Assembly (NCBI GenBank): GCA_006226545.1
Contig: SBGR01000030.1
Location: 1 to 61,551, forward strand
DNA: 61,551 nucleotides
From: Bacteroidota bacterium
GTDB taxonomy: Bacteria; Bacteroidota; Bacteroidia; UBA8524
Direction of reading: 5' to 3'
Part shown: one piece after another, positions 45,930-53,631 of the stretch
How the letters are laid out: every line of letters starts with the position of its first letter
Position numbering within the stretch: position 1 is the first letter of the stretch
Program-made: the position numbers and the translations under genes
Notes under the pieces: generated by a model
What the model was told of the DNA's origin: nothing
The model's database searches: none
The model's input: the letters and a program-made list of their open reading frames with translations, nothing else

Positions 45930-46936
45930 CAAGCTTCTACCTTCTCGTGTCTTGGCTGATACTTCTCTGCTCTTTTTGCCATTTCTCTGATGTGGTCCGG
46001 TGTGGTGCCACAGCAGCCGCCGAGGATATTGACGAAGCCGTCTTTTAAGAATTCTTCCACTTGTTGTCCCATAAACTCCGGACTCTCATCGTATTGCCCA
46101 AATTCGTTCGGTAGGCCGGCATTCGGGTAAACGTGAACGAAGAATGGAGCTTTGTTCGCTAGCACTTGTAAATACGGACGCATAGCCGCCGCACCTAAGG
46201 CGCAGTTTAGGCCCACGCTTAAAAGTGGCATGTGCTCTACTGATATTAAGAAAGCCTCGGTAGTTTGTCCGCTGAGCGTTCTTCCCGAAGCATCGGTGAT
46301 GGTAGCCGATACCATGATAGGCACTTCCCTTACTCCCTCATCAAACAATTCTTGAATACCGAAAAGGGCCGCCTTGGCATTGAGTGTATCGATGATGGTT
46401 TCCAAAAGCAAGAGGTCAACACCTCCATCAATCAAGGCTTTTGCTTGGTCTTTGAAAGCGATGCGCAGCTCGTCGAAAGTGATGGCACGTTTGCCCGGAT
46501 CATTGATGTCTGGAGAGATAGACGCGGTCTTATTGGTTGGTCCCATGGAGCCGGCCACATAGCGTGGTTTATCCGGATTTTGGGCCGTTACCTCATCGGC
46601 TGCTTCTTTCGCTAGCTTGGCCGATTCAAAATTGATAGCGTATACCAAATGCTCGCAACCGTAGTCTTCTTGAGCGATGGTCGTTCCGCTGAAGGTATTG
46701 GTTTCTAAGATGTCTGCACCGGCATTCAGGTATTCCAGGTGAATGGCCTTGATTACGTCAGGGCGGGTGATGGACAATAAATCGTTGTTGCCTTTGAGGG
46801 GCTTTGGGTGGTCTTTGAGCGATTCATTGCGGAAGTCGTTTTCTCCCAGCGTATACTTCTGAATCATGGTGCCCATGGCTCCATCCAGAATTAGAATGCG
46901 TTGTTTTAATTGTTCTCGGATGTCTGGCTTGTTCAT
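45929..46936 (-). CDS. metH: Methionine synthase, homocysteine-binding part (MetH N-terminal protein)
   Basis: A 335-residue homocysteine S-methyltransferase domain. It has the [11 protein letters not shown] start, [13 protein letters not shown], and the zinc-binding Cys positions: one in [12 protein letters not shown] and the [11 protein letters not shown] pair. Splitting of MetH into this protein and the B12-binding protein is common in Bacteroidota, so the split itself is probably not damage. It is unusual that a four-helix-bundle gene and repeats lie between the two. It is the first gene after the SAM riboswitch at 47104-46993. Confidence 0.95.
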   Translation of the reverse strand: MNKPDIREQLKQRILILDGAMGTMIQKYTLGENDFRNESLKDHPKPLKGNNDLLSITRPDVIKAIHLEYLNAGADILETNTFSGTTIAQEDYGCEHLVYAINFESAKLAKEAADEVTAQNPDKPRYVAGSMGPTNKTASISPDINDPGKRAITFDELRIAFKDQAKALIDGGVDLLLLETIIDTLNAKAALFGIQELFDEGVREVPIMVSATITDASGRTLSGQTTEAFLISVEHMPLLSVGLNCALGAAAMRPYLQVLANKAPFFVHVYPNAGLPNEFGQYDESPEFMGQQVEEFLKDGFVNILGGCCGTTPDHIREMAKRAEKYQPRHEKVEA

Positions 46937-46945
46937 GAATTCCTC

Positions 46946-46973
46946 ACTTTCTCATTTGACTATACCAGAAAGT
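46946..46973 (-). promoter_or_regulatory. Hairpin before the metH start, possible riboswitch expression platform
   Basis: A 7-bp inverted repeat (ACTTTCT / AGAAAGT, 14-nt loop) ends 9-10 nt before the ATG at 46936. It lies between the SAM riboswitch and the coding sequence and has no T-run, so it is not a terminator. A role in hiding the ribosome entry region is an inference. Confidence 0.4.
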
Positions 46974-46992
46974 AGGGCGAACAGCTCGTCTA

Positions 46993-47104
46993 CTTATCAT
47001 TCCGTGCCGGAAACCGGTCGGTAGGATGTGGCACCTTTCAGCGGGTGAGTGCTGAGGGTTGCCAAGACTTCATAGGGCCTATTCCCTCCGTCTTTCTGGA
47101 TAAG
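46993..47104 (-). ncRNA. SAM-I riboswitch upstream of metH
   Basis: On the minus strand the element starts CTTATC and ends GATAAG, which pair as helix P1. Between them are the conserved SAM-I blocks GGAGGGA, GGCCCTATGAAG followed by CTTGGCAACC, and AGGTGCCACATCC. Length is 112 nt. Binding of S-adenosylmethionine would shut down metH expression when methionine supply is adequate. Its position, 57 nt before the metH start and a few bases after a promoter element, is as expected. Confidence 0.93.
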
Positions 47105-47109
47105 TGAGG

Positions 47110-47140
47110 CAAAGATATCTTTTTTTAGCGAGGGTTCAAG
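47110..47140 (-). promoter_or_regulatory. Promoter of the metH transcript
   Basis: On the minus strand CTTG (47140-47137) is 19 nt from TATCTTTG (47117-47110), matching the Bacteroidota -33/-7 layout (TTTG-N19-TAnnTTTG) with one mismatch. The -7 box ends 5 nt before the first base of riboswitch helix P1, so the transcript begins exactly at the riboswitch. Confidence 0.75.
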
Positions 47141-47166
47141 CTAATGCAAAACGGAATGCCGTATTC

Positions 47167-47673
47167 TTAATCGGCACATTTAAAAGTCTCTGTAGTAGGG
47201 AGGACGAAGCCCCGGCCATGTTCAATTTGATCCGCAAACAAACATTCTTGACAATAGGCTGTGGGTTTGGTAATATCCATAGAAGCAATTTTGCCTTTGA
47301 ATTCAAAACTCTTTCCCTTCGGTGTTGTGATGTTAATGAGATAGTCGAATGTCCCATAGGCATAAGACCCGGCGATTCTCCCGTCCCAACCTACATTTAT
47401 ATTTTTTGATTCAAAAAGAAGGGTTTTCCCAAAGTGTACTCTGCAGCGATACGTATAGTCTTGTGGGAGGGAAACGTAAAATTTCTCATTGATGGATTCA
47501 CCGAAGCCATTGGGAGTAAATGCATTCGGAATAAAGATTAGCAAGGAGTCGGAAGGTAAAGGTGTTGGACTGACTTGAATCTTTTGAGAACAGTAGGTAG
47601 TTGTTTGCGCAGGATCCTTTTTGCAGGCCGGAATTAAAACTAGAATAGAAAGAATGTATAGGAATGGTTTCAT
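47167..47673 (-). CDS. Hypothetical lipoprotein resembling a stand-alone type B (CHU_C-like) domain, copy 1
   Basis: A 168-residue protein with a lipoprotein signal (MKPFLYILSILVLIPACKKD). The mature part is a short beta domain with IPNAFTPNG and VGWDGRIAGSYAYGTFDYLI. This is close to the IPNAFxPNG...WDGxxxGxxxxxGxYxY pattern of gliding-motility C-terminal (type B) domains. A CxxC segment (YCQECLFADQIE) follows. It is a paralogue of the next gene and separated from it by 12 nt. It is unusual that the domain stands alone and is lipid-anchored rather than at the end of a T9SS cargo. Confidence 0.7.
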   Translation of the reverse strand: MKPFLYILSILVLIPACKKDPAQTTTYCSQKIQVSPTPLPSDSLLIFIPNAFTPNGFGESINEKFYVSLPQDYTYRCRVHFGKTLLFESKNINVGWDGRIAGSYAYGTFDYLINITTPKGKSFEFKGKIASMDITKPTAYCQECLFADQIEHGRGFVLPTTETFKCAD

Positions 47674-47685
47674 TTGCAGCGTTAC

Positions 47686-48201
47686 TTATTGGGAACAAAT
47701 TAGCGGCTCATTGGTAGGTCGAACAAAGCCTTCGTCTGGATTTACCTGATCCGGGAAACGACAAGAAGCGCAGCCTTCCACGGCTTGTTGACCATCAAGA
47801 CTGCTTAGTTTTCCGGTATAGGTAAAATTGGAGCCGGTCTTATTGCTAACGGTAATCTCGTATTCGAAAAGTCCAAAGGCTACATTGCCGTCTACCTTGC
47901 CATCCCACGATATTTGGGGGTCATTGCTTTCAAAAATCAAACGATTGCCGGCTGTTATCTTGCAGTTGTAGGCTTGAATACCATGCGCGGTTATGAAAAA
48001 GGACTCATTCAATTGGTCGCCATTTGGTGAAAAGGCAGTAGGAATATAAACTAGAATGGAGTCGGAGGCCTGGGGAGTTGGGCTAACGGTTTCTGTATTG
48101 TAGCAAAACTGTTTGCTTTCTTCTGCAGGGTCTTTTTTGCAAGATGACGAGTAAATCAGCAGCAAACATGCTGAGGCGAGAACAACTGGCTTTAGATTCA
48201 T
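47686..48201 (-). CDS. Hypothetical lipoprotein resembling a stand-alone type B (CHU_C-like) domain, copy 2
   Basis: A 171-residue paralogue of the adjacent lipoprotein (start at MNLKPVVLASACLLLIYS; an ATG two codons earlier is also possible). Lipobox SSSC is followed by KKDPAEE. Shared blocks: VSPTPQASDSILVYIPTAFSPNG, WDGKVDGNVAFGLFEYEI and the CASC/PDQVNPDEGFVRPT end. The two copies have diverged strongly outside these blocks, so the duplication is not recent. The function is unknown. Confidence 0.7.
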   Translation of the reverse strand: MNLKPVVLASACLLLIYSSSCKKDPAEESKQFCYNTETVSPTPQASDSILVYIPTAFSPNGDQLNESFFITAHGIQAYNCKITAGNRLIFESNDPQISWDGKVDGNVAFGLFEYEITVSNKTGSNFTYTGKLSSLDGQQAVEGCASCRFPDQVNPDEGFVRPTNEPLICSQ

Positions 48202-48240
48202 AAGCATGAATTTACGGCTTTTGAATCTTTAGCGACTGTA

Positions 48241-49008
48241 TTAATCGATAAACTCCTCCACCGCGGCAATCAATTCGGCCGGTTTTTCGGCATGCACCCA
48301 ATGTCCGGCACCATCCAGCGTCACCAATGTATAGTTCGGGAAAAGTAAGGCAATTAATTCCAAATGCTCATCTCGTACATAGGGCGAAGCACCACCGCGG
48401 ATAAAGAGCGCTGGACCCTCATACGGTAAATCCGATTTCGGTACAGCCAATATCTTATCGTAGTTTTTATAGAGTGCATCGAGGTTGAATTTCCACTCGT
48501 AGCCGCCTTCAGGCTTGCGCACCAGACTCTTCATCAAAAACTGCCTAGTGCCAAAATCCGGAATCTTAACCTGAAGCTCCTTGTCTAAATCGCTTCGGGT
48601 CTTCGACTCATCGGTAATGTCTAAGTTGAACAATGCATCGAATATCTCGTTATGTCCGGGTTTGTATTTTACCGGCGCGATGTCGGCCACAATCAGTTTC
48701 TGCGTATGCTCAGGGTAAGTAAGCGCAAACTCCATCGCTACCTTGCCACCCATGCTATGACCTAGAATTACCGCTGAAGGAATAAAATGCTCCAGCATAA
48801 ACTCTCGCAGGTCGTCAGCCATCAGGCTATAATCCATCTCATCGCTATGCTCACTTTGCCCGTGGTTGCGCAGGTCGAGCAAGAAGACATGGTATTTTTC
48901 GGAAAACTTACGGGCCAGGTTATGCCAGTTGTCGAGCATACCAAATAAGCCGTGCATGATGATTAAAACAGGTCCCGGTCCGGGGTATTCTTTGTAGAAC
49001 AATTGCAT
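48241..49008 (-). CDS. Alpha/beta hydrolase, YbfF-like esterase
   Basis: A 255-residue alpha/beta hydrolase with the oxyanion-hole region LIIMHGLFGMLDNWHNL, the nucleophile elbow GHSMGGKVAM and the catalytic His in LDGAGHWVHAEKP. The pattern is that of the YbfF acyl-CoA/ester hydrolase branch. The substrate is unknown. A TAATTTTG -7 element lies at 49024-49017, about 8 nt before the ATG. It is divergent from the UPF0104 gene with only about 20 nt between. Confidence 0.9.
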   Translation of the reverse strand: MQLFYKEYPGPGPVLIIMHGLFGMLDNWHNLARKFSEKYHVFLLDLRNHGQSEHSDEMDYSLMADDLREFMLEHFIPSAVILGHSMGGKVAMEFALTYPEHTQKLIVADIAPVKYKPGHNEIFDALFNLDITDESKTRSDLDKELQVKIPDFGTRQFLMKSLVRKPEGGYEWKFNLDALYKNYDKILAVPKSDLPYEGPALFIRGGASPYVRDEHLELIALLFPNYTLVTLDGAGHWVHAEKPAELIAAVEEFID

Positions 49009-49030
49009 AGAAGCTGCAAAATTAATTCAT

Positions 49031-50035
49031 TTGTTTGTGGAGAAAGCCACCTTCAACTGGAAACGTGTCTTGGCTTGGTTATTACCGGTACTCGGAATAG
49101 CCTTGCTATACCTTGCTTTTCGCAATATTCCTTTCGATGAACTGAAGGCAGAGATCCGCACGGTGCGGCCGGTATGGCTGGTACTTTTGCTTATTCCCAG
49201 TTGGGGCGGACAGTTTTTGCGCACCTGGCGCTGGCGACTGCTTCTGAAATCCCCGGGGAAATCGCTTCCCTTTTTTTCCATTTACCATGCTTTGTTGATG
49301 GGCTATTTTGTCAACCTAGGGCTACCCCGTGTTGGAGAGATTAGCCGATGTGTTGCTTTAGACAGGCAGGGTATCGCCGGATTCGGAAAATCATTGGGCA
49401 CGGTGGTGATAGAACGGGTAGTGGATATGCTCTTTTTGATTTTGGTGCTGGGCTTGGCTTTGGTGATGCAATGGGAATCGCTCAATGAGTACTTTACACT
49501 CCATGTCTTTGAGCCAACCTTAAAGGCACTGGAAGGGCAACGGAATTTTCTCTTTATCCTGGCCGCCATTGGCTTGCTTGCCTTGATTAGCTTCCTCTTG
49601 TACAGAAAACGTTTATTGGCTTTTTTAGCGAAATCGACCCGCGGCTTTAGCGCCAAAGTTCAAGAAGGTCTATTAAGCTTAACCACCTTTAGCCTGAGTG
49701 AATTGGTGCTTTTTATTGCCTTGTCTATGCTAATATGGCTGAGCTATTTCCTTACCACCTGGTTTTGGTTTTTAGCTCTCCCTTCGGCGAGTGGAGCAGG
49801 CATGGCAGTGGCCTTTAGCGTGATGGTGATGGGTAGTATCGCTAAAACATTGCCTATTCAAGGGGGTGGAGCAGGGGCCTATCACTTGTTGATAGGCAAG
49901 TTGCTGATTCTATATGGATTGGGAGAAGTGAGTTCGCAAACCTTTGCGCTCCTGAATCACGGCTACCAAACCATCTTTTACCTGCTTTTTGGCGGATTCT
50001 CTGCCTTTTACCTTGCCTGGAAGCGAAGAGCTTAG
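49031..50035 (+). CDS. Lysylphosphatidylglycerol synthase transmembrane region / UPF0104 family membrane protein
   Basis: A 334-residue integral membrane protein with about seven to eight hydrophobic segments and the UPF0104 motifs: NLGLPRVGEISRCVALDRQ, TVVIERVVDMLFLILVL and AKTLPIQGGGAGAYHLLI. It is related to the flippase part of MprF. A lipid or polyprenol transport role is inferred. The start is TTG at 49031 or GTG at 49037; no ATG is available. It is divergent from the esterase gene. Confidence 0.85.
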   Translation: MFVEKATFNWKRVLAWLLPVLGIALLYLAFRNIPFDELKAEIRTVRPVWLVLLLIPSWGGQFLRTWRWRLLLKSPGKSLPFFSIYHALLMGYFVNLGLPRVGEISRCVALDRQGIAGFGKSLGTVVIERVVDMLFLILVLGLALVMQWESLNEYFTLHVFEPTLKALEGQRNFLFILAAIGLLALISFLLYRKRLLAFLAKSTRGFSAKVQEGLLSLTTFSLSELVLFIALSMLIWLSYFLTTWFWFLALPSASGAGMAVAFSVMVMGSIAKTLPIQGGGAGAYHLLIGKLLILYGLGEVSSQTFALLNHGYQTIFYLLFGGFSAFYLAWKRRA

Positions 50036-50116
50036 GCATAGGAAAAAATTACATCCGCTGCTTGTCTAGCCAATTAATTCCTTATTTTTAGACTTGATAT
50101 TCAAACACTAAGCATC

Positions 50117-51220
50117 GTGAAATTAGCCGTTATTAAAGAAAGTCGTGCCGGTGAAAACAGGGTTGCGCTATCGCCCACTGTGGCTGCAGCGTTAATCAAA
50201 GCCGGACATGAGGTATACCTTGAATCGGGAGCCGGACTCGGTTCTGCCTTTCCAGACTCTGCCTACCAAGCCGTAGGTGTAAAAATTGGCAGCAAAGCCG
50301 ATGCGCTGTCGCAATGCGATATGCTAACCCATGTCAACCCGCCTACGGCAGATGAAGTAGGTGAGTTGCGCAACGGAACATCCTTGATGTCGTTTGTTTA
50401 TCCCGACTTAAATCCGGGGATTTTAGATGCACTAAAAGCAAAAAATATCGCAGTTTTTGCAATGGAAGCTGTACCGAGAATATCACGTGCGCAAAGCATG
50501 GACGCCTTAAGTTCTCAGGCTAACCTTGCCGGCTACAAGGCCGTTATTCTCGGAGCGGAGAACCTCACCAAAATATTCCCCTTAATGATGACAGCTGCCG
50601 GAACGGTTACACCGGGAAGGGTGCTGATTTTTGGCGCCGGCGTGGCCGGATTGCAAGCCATCGCTACCGCCAAACGCTTAGGTGCCGTGGTGGAAGTGAG
50701 CGATGTTCGTCCGGAAACCAAAGAACAAGTGGAATCGCTAGGCGGAAAATTCATTGAAGTAAAAGCAGATAATGCCGTTCAAGTGGAAGGTGGATACGCC
50801 AAAGACGTTTCAGCGGAGTTCTTGCAAAAGCAGAAGGAAGCCGTGGAGAAATCGCTCTTCAACGCCGATCTAGTCATAACAACAGCACTCGTTCGCGGCG
50901 GTAAAGCGCCTGTATTGATTAGCGAAGAACAAGTGGCCAAAATGAAATTCGGATCGGTGGTAGTTGACATGGCCGTGGAGCAAGGCGGTAACTGCGCCAT
51001 GAGCAAATCCGGTGAAACAGTGGAAGTGAATGGAGTTCGCATCATTGGCGCTCTAAATTTACCTTCCAGCCTAGCCACCAACGCCAGTGAACTTTACGCA
51101 AAAAACATTCAAAACCTCTTCAACCAACTCACCAATGAAAACGGCCTCGCCTTCGATATGGAAGACGAAATAACTGCCGGCTGTCTGCTGTGTGGGGGAC
51201 CGATAGCAGCTGGGAGCTAA
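50117..51220 (+). CDS. pntAA: NAD(P) transhydrogenase subunit alpha part 1 (NAD-binding)
   Basis: A 367-residue dI domain protein with a GTG start. AVIKESRAGENRVALSP, the Rossmann-like VLIFGAGVAGLQAIATAKRLGA and QMDALSSQAN-like stretch (SMDALSSQANLAGY) are diagnostic. It binds NAD(H) in the proton-translocating transhydrogenase that makes NADPH from NADH using the proton gradient. pntAA and pntAB are normally adjacent; here a four-helix-bundle gene and heptamer repeats separate them (51221-51694). Confidence 0.94.
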   Translation: MKLAVIKESRAGENRVALSPTVAAALIKAGHEVYLESGAGLGSAFPDSAYQAVGVKIGSKADALSQCDMLTHVNPPTADEVGELRNGTSLMSFVYPDLNPGILDALKAKNIAVFAMEAVPRISRAQSMDALSSQANLAGYKAVILGAENLTKIFPLMMTAAGTVTPGRVLIFGAGVAGLQAIATAKRLGAVVEVSDVRPETKEQVESLGGKFIEVKADNAVQVEGGYAKDVSAEFLQKQKEAVEKSLFNADLVITTALVRGGKAPVLISEEQVAKMKFGSVVVDMAVEQGGNCAMSKSGETVEVNGVRIIGALNLPSSLATNASELYAKNIQNLFNQLTNENGLAFDMEDEITAGCLLCGGPIAAGS

Positions 51221-51258
51221 ACAACAATTAGAGTTGAAGACGTGCAAGAGAGCTAACC

Positions 51259-51294
51259 TGATTTTTGATTTCTGATTTCTGATTTTTGATTTGA
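51259..51294 (+). repeat. Heptamer repeat array, family 2 (GATTTCT), left inverted copy
   Basis: Five tandem degenerate heptamers (GATTTTT, GATTTCT, GATTTCT, GATTTTT, GATTTGA) end 4 nt before the ATG of the four-helix-bundle gene. Aligned to the reverse complement of 51661-51691 they match at 25 of 31 positions. Confidence 0.85.
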
Positions 51295-51298
51295 AATT

Positions 51299-51661
51299 AT
51301 GACGCCTGAAGAGCTAAAGAATAGGACAAAACGATTTGCTATTGAATCCATTTATTTGGTCAGAGAACTGAATAAGAGTCCAGAGGCATGGGTTGTTGGC
51401 AAACAATTTTTACGTTCAGCAACTTCTGTAGCTGCAAATTATAGAGCTGCCTGCAGGGCAAGAAGTGACCAAGAGTTTGCAGCTAAAATTGGAATTGTAG
51501 TAGAAGAGGCAGATGAATCTGCCTTTTGGTTGGAAATCATGACTGAAGCTGAAATTAGCACAGGAGAACCTGCCCAAAAACTGGAAAAAGAAGCCAATGA
51601 ATTAACAGCTATCATGAATGCAACACGGCACAGCGTGTTAAAACGACTTGGCCGCAAATAA
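51299..51661 (+). CDS. Four-helix-bundle protein (S23/IVS type) inserted between pntAA and pntAB
   Basis: A 120-residue protein of the four-helix-bundle family: LKNRTKRFAIESIYLVRELN, WVVGKQFLRSATSVAANYRAACRARSDQEF, KLEKEANELTAIM. It lies between transhydrogenase subunit genes that are normally contiguous. The gene starts 4 nt after one heptamer array and stops at the beginning of an inverted second array. This is the same layout as the four-helix-bundle gene in the metH locus, with a different repeat family. Function is unknown; RNA binding is possible for this family but not shown. Confidence 0.9.
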   Translation: MTPEELKNRTKRFAIESIYLVRELNKSPEAWVVGKQFLRSATSVAANYRAACRARSDQEFAAKIGIVVEEADESAFWLEIMTEAEISTGEPAQKLEKEANELTAIMNATRHSVLKRLGRK

Positions 51662-51691
51662 ATCATAAATCAACGATCATAAATCACAAAT
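51661..51691 (+). repeat. Heptamer repeat array, family 2 (AAATCAN), right inverted copy
   Basis: Heptamers AATCATA, AATCAAC, GATCATA, AATCACA begin at the stop codon of the four-helix-bundle gene and end 3 nt before the pntAB ATG. They are inverted relative to 51259-51294. Confidence 0.85.
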
Positions 51692-51694
51692 ACA

Positions 51695-51988
51695 ATGTTT
51701 GACTTCATAGCCCATAACCAAGACTTTATCTACTTGCTCATCCTCATGATTTTCGTTGGGATAGAGCTGATTTCTCATGTTCCTTCTGTATTGCATACGC
51801 CGCTGATGAGTGGTGCCAACGCGATTCACGGGGTGGTCATCATCGGTTCCATCATTGTTATGGGACAGGCAGAAGACACACTCAGCCTGATTCTAGGCTT
51901 TGTGGCCGTGGTATTGGGCACACTAAACGTAGTCGGGGGATTTGTTGTTACCGACCGGATGTTGGAAATGTTTAAAAAGAGAAAATAG
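51695..51988 (+). CDS. pntAB: NAD(P) transhydrogenase subunit alpha part 2 (membrane)
   Basis: A 97-residue protein with three hydrophobic segments, of the PntAB type (FVGIELISHVPSVLHTPLMSGANAIHGVVI, then LGFVAVVLGTLNVVGGFVVTDRMLEMF). It forms part of the proton channel with PntB. The start ATG comes 3 nt after a heptamer array, which leaves little room for its usual translation signals. A 209-nt repeat-rich gap follows before pntB. Confidence 0.93.
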   Translation: MFDFIAHNQDFIYLLILMIFVGIELISHVPSVLHTPLMSGANAIHGVVIIGSIIVMGQAEDTLSLILGFVAVVLGTLNVVGGFVVTDRMLEMFKKRK

Positions 51989-52184
51989 ACCATGGACGAT
52001 GGTCCATAGTCCATAGTTGAAAATGAAAACGTTAAAAGCATCAACCAAGATCAATTATAAACCCACCATGGTCCATGGTCAATGGTCCATAGTCCATAGT
52101 TGAAAAATGAATACACTAAAAGTATCAACCTTACTCCAATACAAACCCACCATGGTCCATGGTCTATGGTCCATGGACTACTAA
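51989..52184 (+). repeat. Family 1 heptamers and an about 82-bp direct duplication between pntAB and pntB
   Basis: Two imperfect direct copies, 51999-52080 and 52082-52164, each start and end with ATGGTCC-type heptamers. Each contains a short frame: MKTLKASTKINYKPTM... (26 residues, 52023-52103) and MNTLKVSTLLQYKPTM... (25 residues, 52107-52184). The two peptides remain similar while the DNA differs at several positions, and the copies sit 3 nt apart head to tail. They may be translated, or be repeat-borne noise. Confidence 0.8.
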
Positions 52185-52197
52185 CTCGAAACACACA

Positions 52198-53631
52198 ATG
52201 AGCATACTATACACCATCTACCTCATCGCCTCACTCACCTTTATCTTGGGGCTTAAAATGCTCGGTTCTCCGAAGTCTGCACGCAAGGGAAACTTGATTG
52301 CCGCCTTCGGTATGACACTGGCTATTTTCGGTACCATCTTTTTGTATGAAGATGCTGCCGGATATCACTTGAGAAATTTGCCTCTCATCTTTGGCGGACT
52401 CATTGTTGGCACCGGTATTGGCTGGCTCATGGCCAAAAAGGTACAAATGACGGCCATGCCCCAAATGGTATCGTTCTTCAATGGAATGGGGGGAGCCTGT
52501 GCGGCCTTGATTTCTATCATTGAATTCAGGCATATGACGCATGGCTTGGCCAGCTTGCCAAATGCTTTATATGGCGAAATTTCAGGTGAAATAGCTACGC
52601 GGTTTGCCATCATGTACGCCGGACTCATTATCGGAGCCATATCCTTTTCGGGTAGTATCGTGGCCTATGGTAAACTAGAAGGCAAGATAAGAGACAAAGT
52701 ACTTCCGGCTCAGCAGGTGATTAATATTGGACTATTCTTGGGCATTGTGGTGCTGGCCATCTGCGATGTAACGGGTGTGCTCAAAATGGATACACTCCTT
52801 TACATTGTTTTGGGACTATCCCTTCTCTACGGGATACTATTCGTTATGCCAATTGGTGGGGCGGATATGCCGGTGGTGATTTCGCTACTCAATTCCTTTA
52901 CCGGTGTGGCAGCTGCTTTTGGTGGCTTCCTCTACGATAACAAAGTGATGCTGATTGGCGGTATACTGGTGGGTTCTGCCGGAACGCTGTTAACGGTAGT
53001 GATGTGCAAAGCGATGAACCGTTCACTTCTTAATGTACTCATAGGAAACTTCGGTGGTGGAGCAGCCGCAACAGGAAGCGGAGAGGGTCCGCAGGGAACG
53101 GTAAAATCCATCAACAGCTCTGATACGGCCATCCTTATGAAGTACGCCAAGAAAGTGGTTATCGTTCCGGGGTATGGACTTGCCGTTGCCCAAGCACAAC
53201 ATGTGGTGCACGAGCTGGAAGAGCTTTTGGAGAAAGAAGGAGTGGAGGTGAAATACGCCATTCACCCGGTAGCCGGACGTATGCCAGGACACATGAACGT
53301 ATTGTTAGCAGAGTCGAATGTAGACTACGATAAACTGGTGGAGATGGAAGACATCAACCCTGAGTTTGCTACCACCGATGTGGTTTTGGTTATCGGTGCA
53401 AACGACGTTGTAAATCCGGCTGCTAAAACAGATCCTAGCAGTCCTATCTACGGAATGCCTATACTTGAAGTGGAAAATGCCCAACAGGTGATCGTGATGA
53501 AACGTTCCATGAAGTCTGGTTATGCCGGAATTGAGAATGAATTGTTCTACCGGGATAGAACCAGCATGCTTTTTGGCGATGCCAAGAAAATGCTCACCGA
53601 ATTGGTGGCTGAACTAAAAGCACTGGATTAA
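52198..53631 (+). CDS. pntB: NAD(P) transhydrogenase subunit beta
   Basis: A 477-residue protein. The start is placed at ATG 52198 (MSILYTIYLIASLTFILGL); an earlier in-frame ATG at 52159 lies in a heptamer repeat (MVYGPW) and is rejected. The N-terminal half has the membrane segments of the proton channel. The C-terminal NADP-binding domain carries VVIVPGYGLAVAQAQHVV, AIHPVAGRMPGHMNVLLAE and VVLVIGANDVVNPAA. With PntAA and PntAB it makes the complete transhydrogenase. It overlaps the next gene by one base (TAATG). Confidence 0.95.
   Translation: MSILYTIYLIASLTFILGLKMLGSPKSARKGNLIAAFGMTLAIFGTIFLYEDAAGYHLRNLPLIFGGLIVGTGIGWLMAKKVQMTAMPQMVSFFNGMGGACAALISIIEFRHMTHGLASLPNALYGEISGEIATRFAIMYAGLIIGAISFSGSIVAYGKLEGKIRDKVLPAQQVINIGLFLGIVVLAICDVTGVLKMDTLLYIVLGLSLLYGILFVMPIGGADMPVVISLLNSFTGVAAAFGGFLYDNKVMLIGGILVGSAGTLLTVVMCKAMNRSLLNVLIGNFGGGAAATGSGEGPQGTVKSINSSDTAILMKYAKKVVIVPGYGLAVAQAQHVVHELEELLEKEGVEVKYAIHPVAGRMPGHMNVLLAESNVDYDKLVEMEDINPEFATTDVVLVIGANDVVNPAAKTDPSSPIYGMPILEVENAQQVIVMKRSMKSGYAGIENELFYRDRTSMLFGDAKKMLTELVAELKALD

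Noticed and set aside
45794..46048. Plus-strand frame across the right heptamer array
   Set aside because: It is repeat and antisense to metH, with no domain.
42676..46936. metH split as a recent frameshift or gene break
   Set aside because: The two proteins are separated by more than 500 nt and have clean termini. A two-gene MetH is common in Bacteroidota. Only the inserted four-helix-bundle gene is unusual.
52159..52197. Extended N-terminus of pntB beginning MVYGPWT
   Set aside because: Repeat-derived; the ATG at 52198 begins the conserved family sequence.
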